Positions 18,421 to 27,076 of a DNA stretch of 64,000 nucleotides are shown one piece after another. This DNA is from Candidatus Nanopelagicaceae bacterium (GTDB lineage Bacteria > Actinomycetota > Actinomycetes > Nanopelagicales > Nanopelagicaceae), in NCBI GenBank assembly GCA_030730425.1, contig JANQVH010000012.1, positions 39,505 to 103,504 of the forward strand. The letters run 5' to 3'. The notes below the pieces were generated by a model, which was not told where the DNA came from, ran no database searches, and worked only from the letters and a program-made list of their open reading frames with translations. Position numbers and translations under genes: made by a program. Position 1 is the first letter of the stretch, and the number at the start of each line of letters is the position of its first letter.

Positions 18421-19371
18421 TTGATAGGAAACTTTCTAGATCAGTTCTGGTCGCTGACATTTGGTGGCTTGAGCTTGGGCTTCATCTATATTCTTATAGC
18501 CCTTGGCTACACAATGGTTTATGGCGTCCTGCGCATGATCAATTTTGCTAACTCAGAGATATTTATGGTTGGAACTTTTGCAACCATAATAATAATTAGA
18601 GATGTCTTTCAATTCACACAAACATCAGAGTATGCAACAGGCTTTCGCCTCTGGCTAATACTTGGAACAGCGCTAATTTCTGCGATGTTAGTCTCAGGAA
18701 TTCTCTCCATGCTGGTTGAGATGGTGGCCTATCGCAGATTACGAAGGATGAACTCTGGAGTTCTTGCTCCTTTGATTTCAGCAATCGGGGTCTCAATGGT
18801 GCTATCAGAATCTGTTCGAATCCTTACTGATTCCAGGCCAGTAGCAAGCCCTAGGGCAATGGAGAAAAAGTTTCTTGGTCAATTCTTTGATGCTGGCATC
18901 AGAATTGATAACACGATAATTGTTATATCAGCTCTTATTCTTTTTGGAATTCTTGTTACCTTTGTTAATAAGACTCGTATGGGCAAAGCTATCCGCGCGG
19001 TATCAATGAATCCAAATGCAGCTCGCTTAATGGGCATAAATATAGATGGAGTAGTTTCAGCAACATTTTTAGTTGGTGGCTTAATGACAGGGGCTGCAGG
19101 ATTTTTCTACACCTTAAAATATGAAAATACCTCGGCATTTATTGGATTTGAATTGGGAATTGCAGCATTTACCGCTGCTATCTTGGGTGGAATTGGAAAC
19201 ATTAAGGGAGCTTTCTATGGCGGCCTTGCGCTAGGCCTGCTTGAAACCTATGCCTCATTCTTCCTTGGCACTCAATGGAAGGCTGTAACAGTATTTGTTG
19301 TTCTTGTACTAGTTCTCTACACCAGGCCGAACGGGTTATTCGGTGAAGCTCTAACCCAGACGAGGGCATAA
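18421..19371 (+). CDS. livH: LIV-type ABC transporter permease LivH
   Basis: This is one of the two membrane subunits of the branched-chain amino acid type importer. It is 316 aa with about eight hydrophobic segments. It starts with QFWSLTFGGLSLGFIYILIALGYTMVYG, the usual LivH N-terminus. GRIRAVSMNP-like features appear as GKAIRAVSMNPNAARLMGI, the coupling region near residue 195. The start is a TTG at 18421 after TAGGAA; no ATG lies nearby that would keep the first membrane helix. It follows livJ after a hairpin, and its stop overlaps livM by one base. Confidence 0.92.
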   Translation: MIGNFLDQFWSLTFGGLSLGFIYILIALGYTMVYGVLRMINFANSEIFMVGTFATIIIIRDVFQFTQTSEYATGFRLWLILGTALISAMLVSGILSMLVEMVAYRRLRRMNSGVLAPLISAIGVSMVLSESVRILTDSRPVASPRAMEKKFLGQFFDAGIRIDNTIIVISALILFGILVTFVNKTRMGKAIRAVSMNPNAARLMGINIDGVVSATFLVGGLMTGAAGFFYTLKYENTSAFIGFELGIAAFTAAILGGIGNIKGAFYGGLALGLLETYASFFLGTQWKAVTVFVVLVLVLYTRPNGLFGEALTQTRA

Positions 19372-20390
19372 TGTTTAATCTTCGCGATAAGGGAGCAGAG
19401 ATCTGGGAGAGCCAGGGACGCGTTGGTCGCGTGGCTATCGCCGTGGGCGCAATTGCTATTGTTGCTGCGCTGCCATTTATGGGCGGAACTTTTCTTAATA
19501 CCCCAGTAGCTGATTACGAATCAGTTCTGGTTTATCCAATTGCCATGTTTGTTTTAATGGCCATTGGCTTAAATATTGTTATCGGAAAGAGCGGTCTATT
19601 AGATCTTGGCTATGTGGCCTTTTTTGCAATTGGTGCATACACCATGGGATTACTTGGAACCAAGACTGATTTAAATACCTGGGAGATTCTGCCAATTGGA
19701 ATTGCTATGGCTATGTTCTCGGGAATTATTCTAGGTGTTCCAGCTCTAAAGCTTCGTGGCGATTATCTGGCAATTATCACTTTGGGTTTTGGTGAAATTG
19801 TTAGGATCGTTGCGCTAAATCTTGGAGCTTTGGGAAGGTCTGAGGGAATCCAAGGAATTCCAACTCCTCCTGGGATATTTGGTATTGAATATGCCTTTGA
19901 TAGCCATCGCATCTATTACTGGACTCTTTTGATTCTTATCTTGCTTGCCATCTGGATGGTAAGACGACTATCTGCGCGCCGCGCTGGCCGTGCTTGGGAA
20001 TCTATCCGCCAAGATGAAGATGCGGCAGAGTTACTAGGCGTTCCAACATTTAAATATAAAGTTTGGGCCTTCGTCCTTGGGGCATCTGTCGGCGGAGCTG
20101 CTGGAGTTATCTATGCATCAAAGACTCTCTTTATCGCTCCAGATAATTTCACGCTTCAAATTTCGATATTAATCCTTGCCTGCGTGGTCTTTGGTGGAAT
20201 GGGAAATATCTGGGGAGTCATTCTTGGCGCAGTAATCCTTGGTTATCTTCCTGACCGTATTCGCTTCTTATCAGATGCCCGTCTCCTTGTTTTTGGCTTG
20301 GTTTTGGTCCTCATGATGAATCTTCGTCCAGATGGAATTCTTCCTAGAAAGAAGCGAGAAAAAGCAATTGTGAAAAAGGATGCCTCATGA
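19371..20390 (+). CDS. livM: LIV-type ABC transporter permease LivM
   Basis: This is the second permease of the importer, 339 aa with about nine hydrophobic segments. Family motifs are [25 protein letters not shown] near residue 66 and [17 protein letters not shown] near 130. The C-terminal coupling region contains [19 protein letters not shown] near 205. The C-terminus ends in a basic tail. The ATG overlaps the livH stop by one base (TAATG), and the stop overlaps the livG start (ATGA), so the subunits are tightly coupled. Confidence 0.93.
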   Translation: MFNLRDKGAEIWESQGRVGRVAIAVGAIAIVAALPFMGGTFLNTPVADYESVLVYPIAMFVLMAIGLNIVIGKSGLLDLGYVAFFAIGAYTMGLLGTKTDLNTWEILPIGIAMAMFSGIILGVPALKLRGDYLAIITLGFGEIVRIVALNLGALGRSEGIQGIPTPPGIFGIEYAFDSHRIYYWTLLILILLAIWMVRRLSARRAGRAWESIRQDEDAAELLGVPTFKYKVWAFVLGASVGGAAGVIYASKTLFIAPDNFTLQISILILACVVFGGMGNIWGVILGAVILGYLPDRIRFLSDARLLVFGLVLVLMMNLRPDGILPRKKREKAIVKKDAS

Positions 20391-21163
20391 GTACATCCTT
20401 AATTGAGCTAAAGAATGTCACTATGAAATTTGGTGGCGTAACCGCGCTTGGCGATGTGAGCTTTGATGTTAAAGAGAAGGAAATTCTTGGCCTGATTGGA
20501 CCTAATGGCGCAGGAAAGACAACTGTATTCAATGTAATTACTGGCGTATATCAAATAACTTCAGGCGAGATTATTTTTGATGGAAAATCTCTAGCCGGCG
20601 TTAAGCGCTATAAGATTACAAAAAGGGGAGTGGCTAGAACTTTCCAGAACATTCGTCTCTGGGGAGATATGACTGCTCTTGAGAATGTTATGACGGCGGC
20701 TGATACCCATAAAAAATCTGGTTTAGTCTCAGGTTTATTTGGTTTCCCAATTTCACGGCGCGAAGAAAAGCGTGACAAAGCAAGAGCGCAAGAACTTTTG
20801 GATTTCATAGGAATTGGCGAGTACTCAGATCGCCTTGCAAAGAATCTTCCCTATGGCGTGCAGAGAAGACTTGAGATTGCAAGAGCGATGGGAGCAGAGC
20901 CAAAGTTACTTCTCCTTGATGAGCCAGCGGCAGGTTTTAACCCTGCAGAGAAAGTTGAGTTAGCGGCAACAATTAGAAAGATTCGTGATGCTGGATACAC
21001 AGTACTTCTCATTGAGCATGACATGTCTCTAGTTATGAAGGTTTCAGATCGAGTTGTAGTTCTAGATTTTGGACAGAAAATTGCTGATGACTCACCACGC
21101 AAGGTTCAAGATGATCCAAGAGTTATTGAAGCTTATTTAGGAGTACCTGAAGATGCGTCTTGA
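20387..21163 (+). CDS. livG: LIV-type ABC transporter ATPase LivG
   Basis: LivG is one of two cytosolic ATPases of the importer, 258 aa. The Walker A motif is GPNGAGKTT near residue 39. The Q-loop is in [19 protein letters not shown]. The LivG-type signature region reads [15 protein letters not shown] rather than LSGGQ, as is usual for this family. Walker B is [13 protein letters not shown] and the H-loop is [11 protein letters not shown]. The C-terminal [13 protein letters not shown] is typical. It overlaps livM by four bases and livF by eleven. Confidence 0.95.
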   Translation: MSTSLIELKNVTMKFGGVTALGDVSFDVKEKEILGLIGPNGAGKTTVFNVITGVYQITSGEIIFDGKSLAGVKRYKITKRGVARTFQNIRLWGDMTALENVMTAADTHKKSGLVSGLFGFPISRREEKRDKARAQELLDFIGIGEYSDRLAKNLPYGVQRRLEIARAMGAEPKLLLLDEPAAGFNPAEKVELAATIRKIRDAGYTVLLIEHDMSLVMKVSDRVVVLDFGQKIADDSPRKVQDDPRVIEAYLGVPEDAS

Positions 21164-21881
21164 AATTAATGATCTTCGTGTTGCCTATGGAAAAATTGAG
21201 GCAGTAAAAGGTATTTCACTTGTAGTAAATCAGGGCGAAATTGTCTCTCTCATTGGAGCCAATGGCGCTGGAAAAACTACTCTTCTAAAGACTATCTCTG
21301 GGTTATTGAATCCAACCTCAGGGACTATCACCTACGATGGTGAAGATATTTTGAAATATAAGGCGCATCAGAGAGTTTCACTTGGAATATCTCAGGCTCC
21401 TGAGGGTCGTGGAATATTTCCTGGTATGAGCGTTCTTGAAAACCTAGAACTTGGTAAATACCACCTTAAGATGAAGAAGTCTGAGATTGCAGAGGACTTG
21501 GCAACGGTCTATGAACTATTTCCTCGCCTCAAAGAGAGATCTACTCAGGCCGGAGGAACTCTTTCTGGCGGTGAGCAGCAGATGCTTGCTATTGGGCGAG
21601 CGCTGATGTCCAAACCAAAAGTGCTCCTTCTTGATGAACCTTCAATGGGACTTGCCCCGCAGATGATTGCCAATATTTTCCGCATCATTACCCAGATAAA
21701 TAAAATTGGAGTAACTATTCTTCTAGTTGAGCAGAATGCTCAGCAAGCACTTCAACGTTCTGATCGGGCTTATGTATTAGAAGTTGGAAATATCACCAAG
21801 GAAGCAAAGGGTAAGGATTTGTTAAACGATCCTCATGTTAAATCTGCTTATCTTGGGACTGGAGCGGGCGAACTAGATTAA
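21153..21881 (+). CDS. livF: LIV-type ABC transporter ATPase LivF
   Basis: LivF is the second ATPase of the importer, 242 aa. Walker A is GANGAGKTTLLKT near residue 37. The segment ISQAPEGRGIFPGMSVLENLELG is a LivF hallmark. The signature is LSGGEQQMLAIGRALM, Walker B is VLLLDEPSMGLAP, and the H-loop region is LLVEQNAQQAL. It begins eleven bases inside livG and ends the operon. Its TAA stop directly abuts the convergent thioesterase stop with no spacer or terminator hairpin. Confidence 0.95.
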   Translation: MRLEINDLRVAYGKIEAVKGISLVVNQGEIVSLIGANGAGKTTLLKTISGLLNPTSGTITYDGEDILKYKAHQRVSLGISQAPEGRGIFPGMSVLENLELGKYHLKMKKSEIAEDLATVYELFPRLKERSTQAGGTLSGGEQQMLAIGRALMSKPKVLLLDEPSMGLAPQMIANIFRIITQINKIGVTILLVEQNAQQALQRSDRAYVLEVGNITKEAKGKDLLNDPHVKSAYLGTGAGELD

Positions 21882-22286
21882 CTAGCGCTGAGAAAGGATA
21901 AGGCAGGTAATTCTTGCAGTGCAGGTCTTCTCACCCTTATCGTTTGTAATCTCTACGTTATAGGTGCAGAGAGTTTTTCCAAGAGTTACCGCTGTTGCAA
22001 CTGCAGTCACATATCCCTCCGTTGCGCTTTTATGATGACTTGCACTTATCTCAATTCCAACAATTTTCCTAGAAGGCCCTGCATGTAGATGTGTTCCAAC
22101 CGAGCCTAAACTTTCAGCTAGAACAACATTTGCTCCGCCATGAAGCAGGCCAAATGGTTGAGTATTTCCCTCAACTGGCATTCTGCCAACTAGGCGCTGA
22201 GGGCTAGCTTCGGTGATTTCGATTCCCATCTTCTTATCTAGGGCCCCGCGGCCACGATCATTTAATATCTCATTGAAGTCTGTCAT
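21882..22286 (-). CDS. PaaI-family hotdog-fold thioesterase
   Basis: This is a hotdog-fold acyl-CoA thioesterase of about 134 aa. The central helix contains PFGLLHGGANVVLAESLGS, with the HGG motif and acidic catalytic residue typical of PaaI and EntH relatives. The C-terminal strands read TCTARITCLI. The natural substrate cannot be told from sequence. I chose the ATG at 22286, seven bases downstream of a TACAAT -10 element, over a longer in-frame alternative starting at 22307. It is convergent with livF and divergent from polA. Confidence 0.85.
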   Translation of the reverse strand: MTDFNEILNDRGRGALDKKMGIEITEASPQRLVGRMPVEGNTQPFGLLHGGANVVLAESLGSVGTHLHAGPSRKIVGIEISASHHKSATEGYVTAVATAVTLGKTLCTYNVEITNDKGEKTCTARITCLILSQR

Positions 22287-22293
22287 GTGGGCA

Positions 22294-22299
22294 ATTGTA
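22294..22299 (-). promoter_or_regulatory. -10 element, leaderless thioesterase gene
   Basis: Read on the minus strand the bases are TACAAT, ending seven bases before the ATG at 22286. There is no ribosome-binding site between them. The element lies where the -35 of the divergent polA promoter would be. Confidence 0.5.
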
Positions 22300-22311
22300 T
22301 GTGGCAATGCC

Positions 22312-22317
22312 TAAGAT
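22312..22317 (+). promoter_or_regulatory. -10 element, leaderless polA
   Basis: TAAGAT ends eight bases before the polA ATG at 22326. The two start codons of this divergent pair are only about 40 bases apart, so the promoters must overlap. Confidence 0.5.
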
Positions 22318-22325
22318 TAAGAGCG

Positions 22326-24881
22326 ATGAAGAAGAAGTTGCTCATACTCGATGGCCATTCAATGGCCTTTAGGGCTTTCTATGCCCTGCCAGTTGAGAAC
22401 TTCGCAACCTCTGCCGGTCAACCCACAAATGCAATCTATGGTTTTGCCTCGATGCTGATAAATCTAATCAGAGATGAGAAGCCAACTCATATTGCAACAG
22501 CATTTGATGTATCTCGCAAGACCTTTAGATCAGAGAAGTTTCCAGAATATAAAGCAAATAGAGCGGCAACTCCTGAGGAGTTTCGCTCCCAGGTCTCCTA
22601 TATCAATGAGCTCCTAGATGCCTTTGCCATTCCACACTTTGAACTTGAGGGATATGAGGCTGATGATGTAATCGCAACTTTTGTGAAGCACTTTAGCGAT
22701 GATGCAGAGATATATATCTGCTCTGGAGATCGTGATTCATTTCAATTAGTTAGTGATCAAGTAACTGTTCTCTATCCTAAAAAAGGCGTAACCGAATTAG
22801 CAAGAATGACGCCAAGTGCAGTTTTAGAAAAATATGGGCTAACACCAAAACAATATCCTGACTTTGCCGCCCTTCGGGGTGATCCAAGTGATAACTTGCC
22901 TTCGATTCCTGGGGTCGGTGAGAAGACAGCAACTAAGTGGATTCAGGAGTTTGGCTCTCTTTCAGAGATAATTGCCAAGGTTGATACCGTTCCAGGTAAA
23001 GCAGGCGAGGCGCTACGGACAGCTCTTCCTTCAGTAATTACTAATCGTGAGTTAACTCAGTTAAGAAGTGATTTGCCACTATCACCTGATCTAGCAGATC
23101 TTTCATGGAGCGGTGTTGAGATTTCAAAGGTGAATCAATTCTTTGAAAAATTAGAGATTAAAGCTCTTAAAGCAAGAGTTGCTCCTTTTGCTAAAGATGG
23201 GCAAGTAAAAGAAATTACTGCGAAAAAAGTAAGCGTTCGCGAGGTAAATAGAGTTGAATTTGAAAAAGCGCTCACTTCTAGCACAGGCCTTGTGGGCTTA
23301 CTTCTTTCAGAGAGTCAAGCAGCAATTTCGGTAGAGCCAGAGGTGGTATTAGTTGCTGAGATTGGTCAGGTAGCAGATGTGATTTCTAGCTTTAAAGGAT
23401 TTATCTTCCATGGAGCAAAGCAAGCGATTTCTTCCAAAGTCTTAAGTGCGGTAGCTGTTGATACTGAAGTTGCCGCTTATTTAATCAATGCTGGCTCAAG
23501 AGAGATTGCACTTAGTGATCTTTTGCAAAAGCATCTTGGTGTTGAGTTCGATAACTCACCTGGCGACCTATTCACTTCAGATTGGGATCCAAGTATCACC
23601 TGCTATCTTCAAGAGCTCTGGAGAGCGCTTTCAAAAGAACTTGAAGCTATGAGCTGCCTAGATTTATATAACCAGATAGAGATGCCAACAATGCATGTTT
23701 TGGCTGCAATGGAGGCAACTGGAATTGCTATTGATAGCAAGGAGATGAAATCACTGCTGGACTTCTTTGGAAAAGAAGAGGCAGAGGCAACCTCGCTTGC
23801 TTATAAAGAAGTGGGCCATGAATTTAATGCAGCCTCTCCTAAGCAACTACAGGTAGTTCTATTTGAAGAGTTAAAGCTTCCTAAAACGAAGAAGATCAAA
23901 ACTGGCTTTAGTACTGATGCCGAATCTTTAGAGTGGCTCTTTTCAACAACAAAGCATCCAGTTCTAGCATCACTTCTCCGAATTCGCGAAGTTGGAAAGC
24001 TAAGAACTACAGTTGAGGGGCTACTTAATTCAACTAAAGCTGATAGCAGAATCCACACCACTTTCCAGCAGACCACAACTGCAACAGGCCGACTTTCATC
24101 AACAGAGCCGAACCTGCAAAATATCCCGATTAGAAGTGATGAAGGGAGAAGAATTAGAAACTGTTTTATCGCTCAAGAGCCATTTGTTGATCTTTTGACT
24201 GCTGATTACAGCCAGATTGAAATGAGAATCATGGCCCATTTATCAGATGACAAAGGACTACTCGAGGCCTTTAGGACAGGGGAGGACTTGCATTCAACTG
24301 TTGGCGCACAAGTATTTGATGTACCGGTATCAAAAGTTGATGCAGATATGAGAAGGCAGATTAAAGCTATGTCTTATGGACTGGCCTATGGCCTATCTTC
24401 ATATGGACTTGCAAACCAATTAGATATCTCACCAACTGATGCCAGCATTTTGATGAGTAAGTACTTCGAGAGATTTGGTGGAATTCAAGATTATTTGAAA
24501 GAAGTTGTAAAGATCGCGCGGGAGAAAGGCTATACCGAAACAATTCTTGGCAGAAGACGTTATCTACCTGATCTAAACCATGAGAATCGCGGTAGGCGAG
24601 AGATGGCAGAGCGCATGGCCCTTAATGCACCGATTCAAGGATCTGCTGCAGACATCATTAAAGTTGCGATGCTAAATGTTGAAAAAGCGATGCGGAGTGA
24701 GAATTTATCTTCCAGGCTATTACTTCAAGTCCATGATGAATTAATCTTTGAAATTGCCAAGGGCGAGCATGAGGCCATGGAAGCTTTGGTAAGAAAGCAG
24801 ATGGGAAGCGCTTTTGAGCTAAAGGCGCCGCTTGATGTCAATATTGGCTTTGGAAAGAGTTGGGATTTAGCAGCCCATTAG
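22326..24881 (+). CDS. polA: DNA polymerase I
   Basis: PolA fills gaps and removes RNA primers. The 851-aa chain has three regions. An N-terminal 5'-3' exonuclease covers about residues 1-290, with LILDGHSMAFRAFYAL, EADDVIAT and the H3TH motif LPSIPGVGEKTA. A middle 3'-5' exonuclease-like domain shows no intact DxE metal motif, so proofreading is probably lost, as in other Actinobacteria. The C-terminal polymerase has motif A DYSQIEMRIMAH, motif B RRQIKAMSYGLAYG and motif C VHDELIFE. I chose the ATG at 22326, because longer in-frame extensions would run into the overlapping divergent promoters. Confidence 0.95.
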   Translation: MKKKLLILDGHSMAFRAFYALPVENFATSAGQPTNAIYGFASMLINLIRDEKPTHIATAFDVSRKTFRSEKFPEYKANRAATPEEFRSQVSYINELLDAFAIPHFELEGYEADDVIATFVKHFSDDAEIYICSGDRDSFQLVSDQVTVLYPKKGVTELARMTPSAVLEKYGLTPKQYPDFAALRGDPSDNLPSIPGVGEKTATKWIQEFGSLSEIIAKVDTVPGKAGEALRTALPSVITNRELTQLRSDLPLSPDLADLSWSGVEISKVNQFFEKLEIKALKARVAPFAKDGQVKEITAKKVSVREVNRVEFEKALTSSTGLVGLLLSESQAAISVEPEVVLVAEIGQVADVISSFKGFIFHGAKQAISSKVLSAVAVDTEVAAYLINAGSREIALSDLLQKHLGVEFDNSPGDLFTSDWDPSITCYLQELWRALSKELEAMSCLDLYNQIEMPTMHVLAAMEATGIAIDSKEMKSLLDFFGKEEAEATSLAYKEVGHEFNAASPKQLQVVLFEELKLPKTKKIKTGFSTDAESLEWLFSTTKHPVLASLLRIREVGKLRTTVEGLLNSTKADSRIHTTFQQTTTATGRLSSTEPNLQNIPIRSDEGRRIRNCFIAQEPFVDLLTADYSQIEMRIMAHLSDDKGLLEAFRTGEDLHSTVGAQVFDVPVSKVDADMRRQIKAMSYGLAYGLSSYGLANQLDISPTDASILMSKYFERFGGIQDYLKEVVKIAREKGYTETILGRRRYLPDLNHENRGRREMAERMALNAPIQGSAADIIKVAMLNVEKAMRSENLSSRLLLQVHDELIFEIAKGEHEAMEALVRKQMGSAFELKAPLDVNIGFGKSWDLAAH

Positions 24882-24888
24882 CCTCAAA

Positions 24889-24918
24889 TTGACCGATAAG
24901 CGCATGAGAAAGTAGATT
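24889..24918 (+). promoter_or_regulatory. Promoter of rpsA
   Basis: TTGACC (24889-24894) and TAGATT (24913-24918) are 18 bases apart, just after the polA stop. A start near 24925 would give a leader of about 125 bases before rpsA. Confidence 0.6.
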
Positions 24919-24924
24919 TACGCT

Positions 24925-25050
24925 CCTCGCTTAAGGTTCCTGTGCATCCTCGGACGTAGTAGGAAGCGCCCCTTTGCTAGTAGAAAATCTACAAGTAGAT
25001 GGAGTCGGACTTTGCGCGTGCCCTACTAGAAAAATTCCCCACGGAGTACC
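24925..25050 (+). promoter_or_regulatory. Structured 5' leader of rpsA
   Basis: The leader contains several complementary segments. CTAGTAG (24977-24983) can pair with CTACTAG (25023-25029). GTAGA (24980-24984) and GTAGAT (24995-25000) compete for the same TCTAC (24888 offset: bases 24988-24992). An interrupted stem CGCTT...TTCCT (24928-24941) pairs with AGGAAGCG (24961-24968). A GGAG ribosome-binding site lies at 25043-25046. Autoregulation by S1 is possible but unproven. Confidence 0.45.
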
Positions 25051-26397
25051 TTGTCAACTCAAATTACATTAAACGATATTGGAAATGCAGAAGATTTTCT
25101 CGCCGCAATAGAAGGCACAATAAAGAATTTTAATGATGGAGATCTAGTCTCTGGCGTCATTGTCCAGGTAGATCGCGACGAAGTCCTACTTGATATTGGT
25201 TATAAAACTGAAGGCGTAATTCCAGCTAGAGAGCTCTCGATCCGCCATGACCTTGATCCAAGCGAATTGGTTAAAGTCGGAGATCGCGTTGAAGCGCTAG
25301 TTCTGCAGAAGGAAGATAAAGAAGGTCGCTTAATACTTTCTAAGAAGCGCGCACAGTATGAAAAAGCCTGGACTGATATTGAAGGCAAGAAAGAGCGCGA
25401 TGAAGTTGTCACAGGTACGGTAATTGAAGTTGTTAAGGGCGGATTAATTGTTGATATTGGTCTTAGAGGCTTCCTTCCAGCATCGCTAGTTGAGATGCGC
25501 CGGGTTAGAGATCTCTCGCCATATATCGGAAAAGAGATTGAAGCTCGCATTATTGAACTTGATAAGAACCGTAACAACGTAGTTCTCTCACGCAGAGCAT
25601 TTTTGGAGCAGAGCCAATCTGAATCCCGTACTACATTCCTTAATCAGTTGATTAAGGGTCAAGTGCGTGAGGGTGTTGTTTCATCGATAGTTAACTTTGG
25701 CGCTTTCGTAGACCTTGGCGGAGTAGATGGCCTTGTCCACGTCTCAGAGCTCTCATGGAAACATATCGATCATCCAGGTGAAGTTGTTGCCGTTGGAGAT
25801 GAGGTTACTGTTGAAGTACTTGAAGTTGATTTTGAGCGTGAGAGAGTTTCACTTTCTCTCAAAGCAACTCAGGAAGATCCTTGGCAGGCATTTGCTCGAA
25901 CCCACACTATTAATCAAGTAGTGCCAGGTGAGGTTACTAAGCTAGTTCCATTCGGCGCCTTTATAAAGGTATTTGATGGAATTGAAGGCTTAGTTCACAT
26001 CTCAGAGCTGGCAGAGCGCCATGTTGAAATTCCAGAGCAGGTAGTCCAAGTTGGAGATTCTCTCTTTGTAAAGATCATTGATATCGATCTAGAGCGTCGC
26101 CGCATCTCACTTTCACTTAAGCAAGCTAATGAAGGACAAGATGTTGCAGTTGAAGCTTTTGATCCAACTCAATATGGAATGCCAGCGCGCTACGATGAAA
26201 ATGGAAACTTTATTTATCCTGAAGGCTTTGATGCTTCAACGCAGGAATGGCAGCCAGGATATGCAACACAGCGCGAAGAGTGGGAGCGTCAATATGCTGA
26301 AGCTCAAACTAGATTCTTAGCTCATAAGAAGCAGAAGGCAGAGGCTCAAGCAGCCGATGCTGCAGCTGCCTCGGTTGCTACCCCTGAAGCAGAGTAA
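25051..26397 (+). CDS. rpsA: 30S ribosomal protein S1
   Basis: S1 is an mRNA-binding ribosomal protein with four OB-fold S1 domains in 448 aa, at roughly residues 35-105, 120-187, 205-275 and 290-360. Repeated motifs such as VSGVIVQVDRDEVLLDIGYKTEGVIP, GAFVDLGGVDGLVHVSELSW and RISLSLK mark the repeats. The C-terminus is Ala/Glu-rich and probably disordered. Four domains is the usual number in Actinobacteria. The start is a TTG at 25051, seven bases-scale spacing after GGAG, with no nearer ATG. A strong terminator follows, so rpsA is monocistronic. Confidence 0.96.
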   Translation: MSTQITLNDIGNAEDFLAAIEGTIKNFNDGDLVSGVIVQVDRDEVLLDIGYKTEGVIPARELSIRHDLDPSELVKVGDRVEALVLQKEDKEGRLILSKKRAQYEKAWTDIEGKKERDEVVTGTVIEVVKGGLIVDIGLRGFLPASLVEMRRVRDLSPYIGKEIEARIIELDKNRNNVVLSRRAFLEQSQSESRTTFLNQLIKGQVREGVVSSIVNFGAFVDLGGVDGLVHVSELSWKHIDHPGEVVAVGDEVTVEVLEVDFERERVSLSLKATQEDPWQAFARTHTINQVVPGEVTKLVPFGAFIKVFDGIEGLVHISELAERHVEIPEQVVQVGDSLFVKIIDIDLERRRISLSLKQANEGQDVAVEAFDPTQYGMPARYDENGNFIYPEGFDASTQEWQPGYATQREEWERQYAEAQTRFLAHKKQKAEAQAADAAAASVATPEAE

Positions 26398-26416
26398 ATC
26401 TGCCGCGCTTTAAATC

Positions 26417-26452
26417 ACTGGGCCCTACTTCATAGGGCCCAGTTTTATTTTT
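26417..26452 (+). terminator. Rho-independent terminator of rpsA
   Basis: A perfect 11-pair stem ACTGGGCCCTA/TAGGGCCCAGT with loop CTTCA is followed by a T-rich run (TTTTATTTTT). It is the clearest intrinsic terminator in the window. Confidence 0.92.
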
Positions 26453-26469
26453 CTAGATAGGCTGAAGCA

Positions 26470-27075
26470 GTGTTAAGAGTTGCGCTAACTGGCGGCATCG
26501 GATCGGGCAAGAGCCTGGTTGGTGAGATTTTGGAAGAGCTAGGCGCATTAGTTATAGATTCTGATCAATTAGCCCGCGAAGTCATTGAACGGGGTAGCCC
26601 AGGATATGAAGAAGTAATTACTGCTTTTGGCGACTCAATTTTAAGTGAAGGGCAGATAGATCGAGCAAAATTGGCAGCAGTTATCTTTAAAGAAAAGGAT
26701 TTACGTAAGAAGTTAGAGTCAATAATTCATCCACTCGTTCGAGAGGCTGCTGAGAAGCTCGCAAGAAATCTGCCGAGCGGAGCAATTTTAGTTAATCAGA
26801 TTCCTTTGCTAGTTGAAAGCGATGGCGCAAAGAGATTTGACTACGTTATAACAGTCTCTGCAGATGAGGAGATAAGACGAGAGCGGCTACGGCTGCGAGG
26901 TTTAAAAGATTATGAAATCACAGAGCGAATGGCAGCTCAGGTAGCAGACTTAGTTCGGGAGAAAATAGCTAACTACATCCTTAGAAATGATGGCAGCATC
27001 GATGAGCTAACTAGGGCGGTGGAGGAGTTAATGGCCAATGAGCTTCTGCCTAGAGCTCAGAGGCAGGGTATGTAA
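26470..27075 (+). CDS. coaE: Dephospho-CoA kinase
   Basis: CoaE phosphorylates dephospho-CoA in the final step of CoA synthesis. The 201-aa P-loop kinase has GGIGSGKS at residues 8-15, followed by [16 protein letters not shown] with the catalytic Asp. IIHPLVRE near residue 90 and NQIPLLVES are family motifs, and a lid region RLRLRGLKD lies near 138. The gene starts at a GTG soon after the rpsA terminator. The C-terminal UPF0157 domain seen in some actinobacterial CoaE proteins is absent. uvrB begins one base after its stop. Confidence 0.94.
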   Translation: MLRVALTGGIGSGKSLVGEILEELGALVIDSDQLAREVIERGSPGYEEVITAFGDSILSEGQIDRAKLAAVIFKEKDLRKKLESIIHPLVREAAEKLARNLPSGAILVNQIPLLVESDGAKRFDYVITVSADEEIRRERLRLRGLKDYEITERMAAQVADLVREKIANYILRNDGSIDELTRAVEELMANELLPRAQRQGM

Positions 27076-27076
27076 T

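Noticed and set aside
27038..27076. Longer N-terminus for UvrB
   Set aside because: The extension lies within the coaE 3' end, and the ATG right after the coaE stop gives the normal UvrB start.
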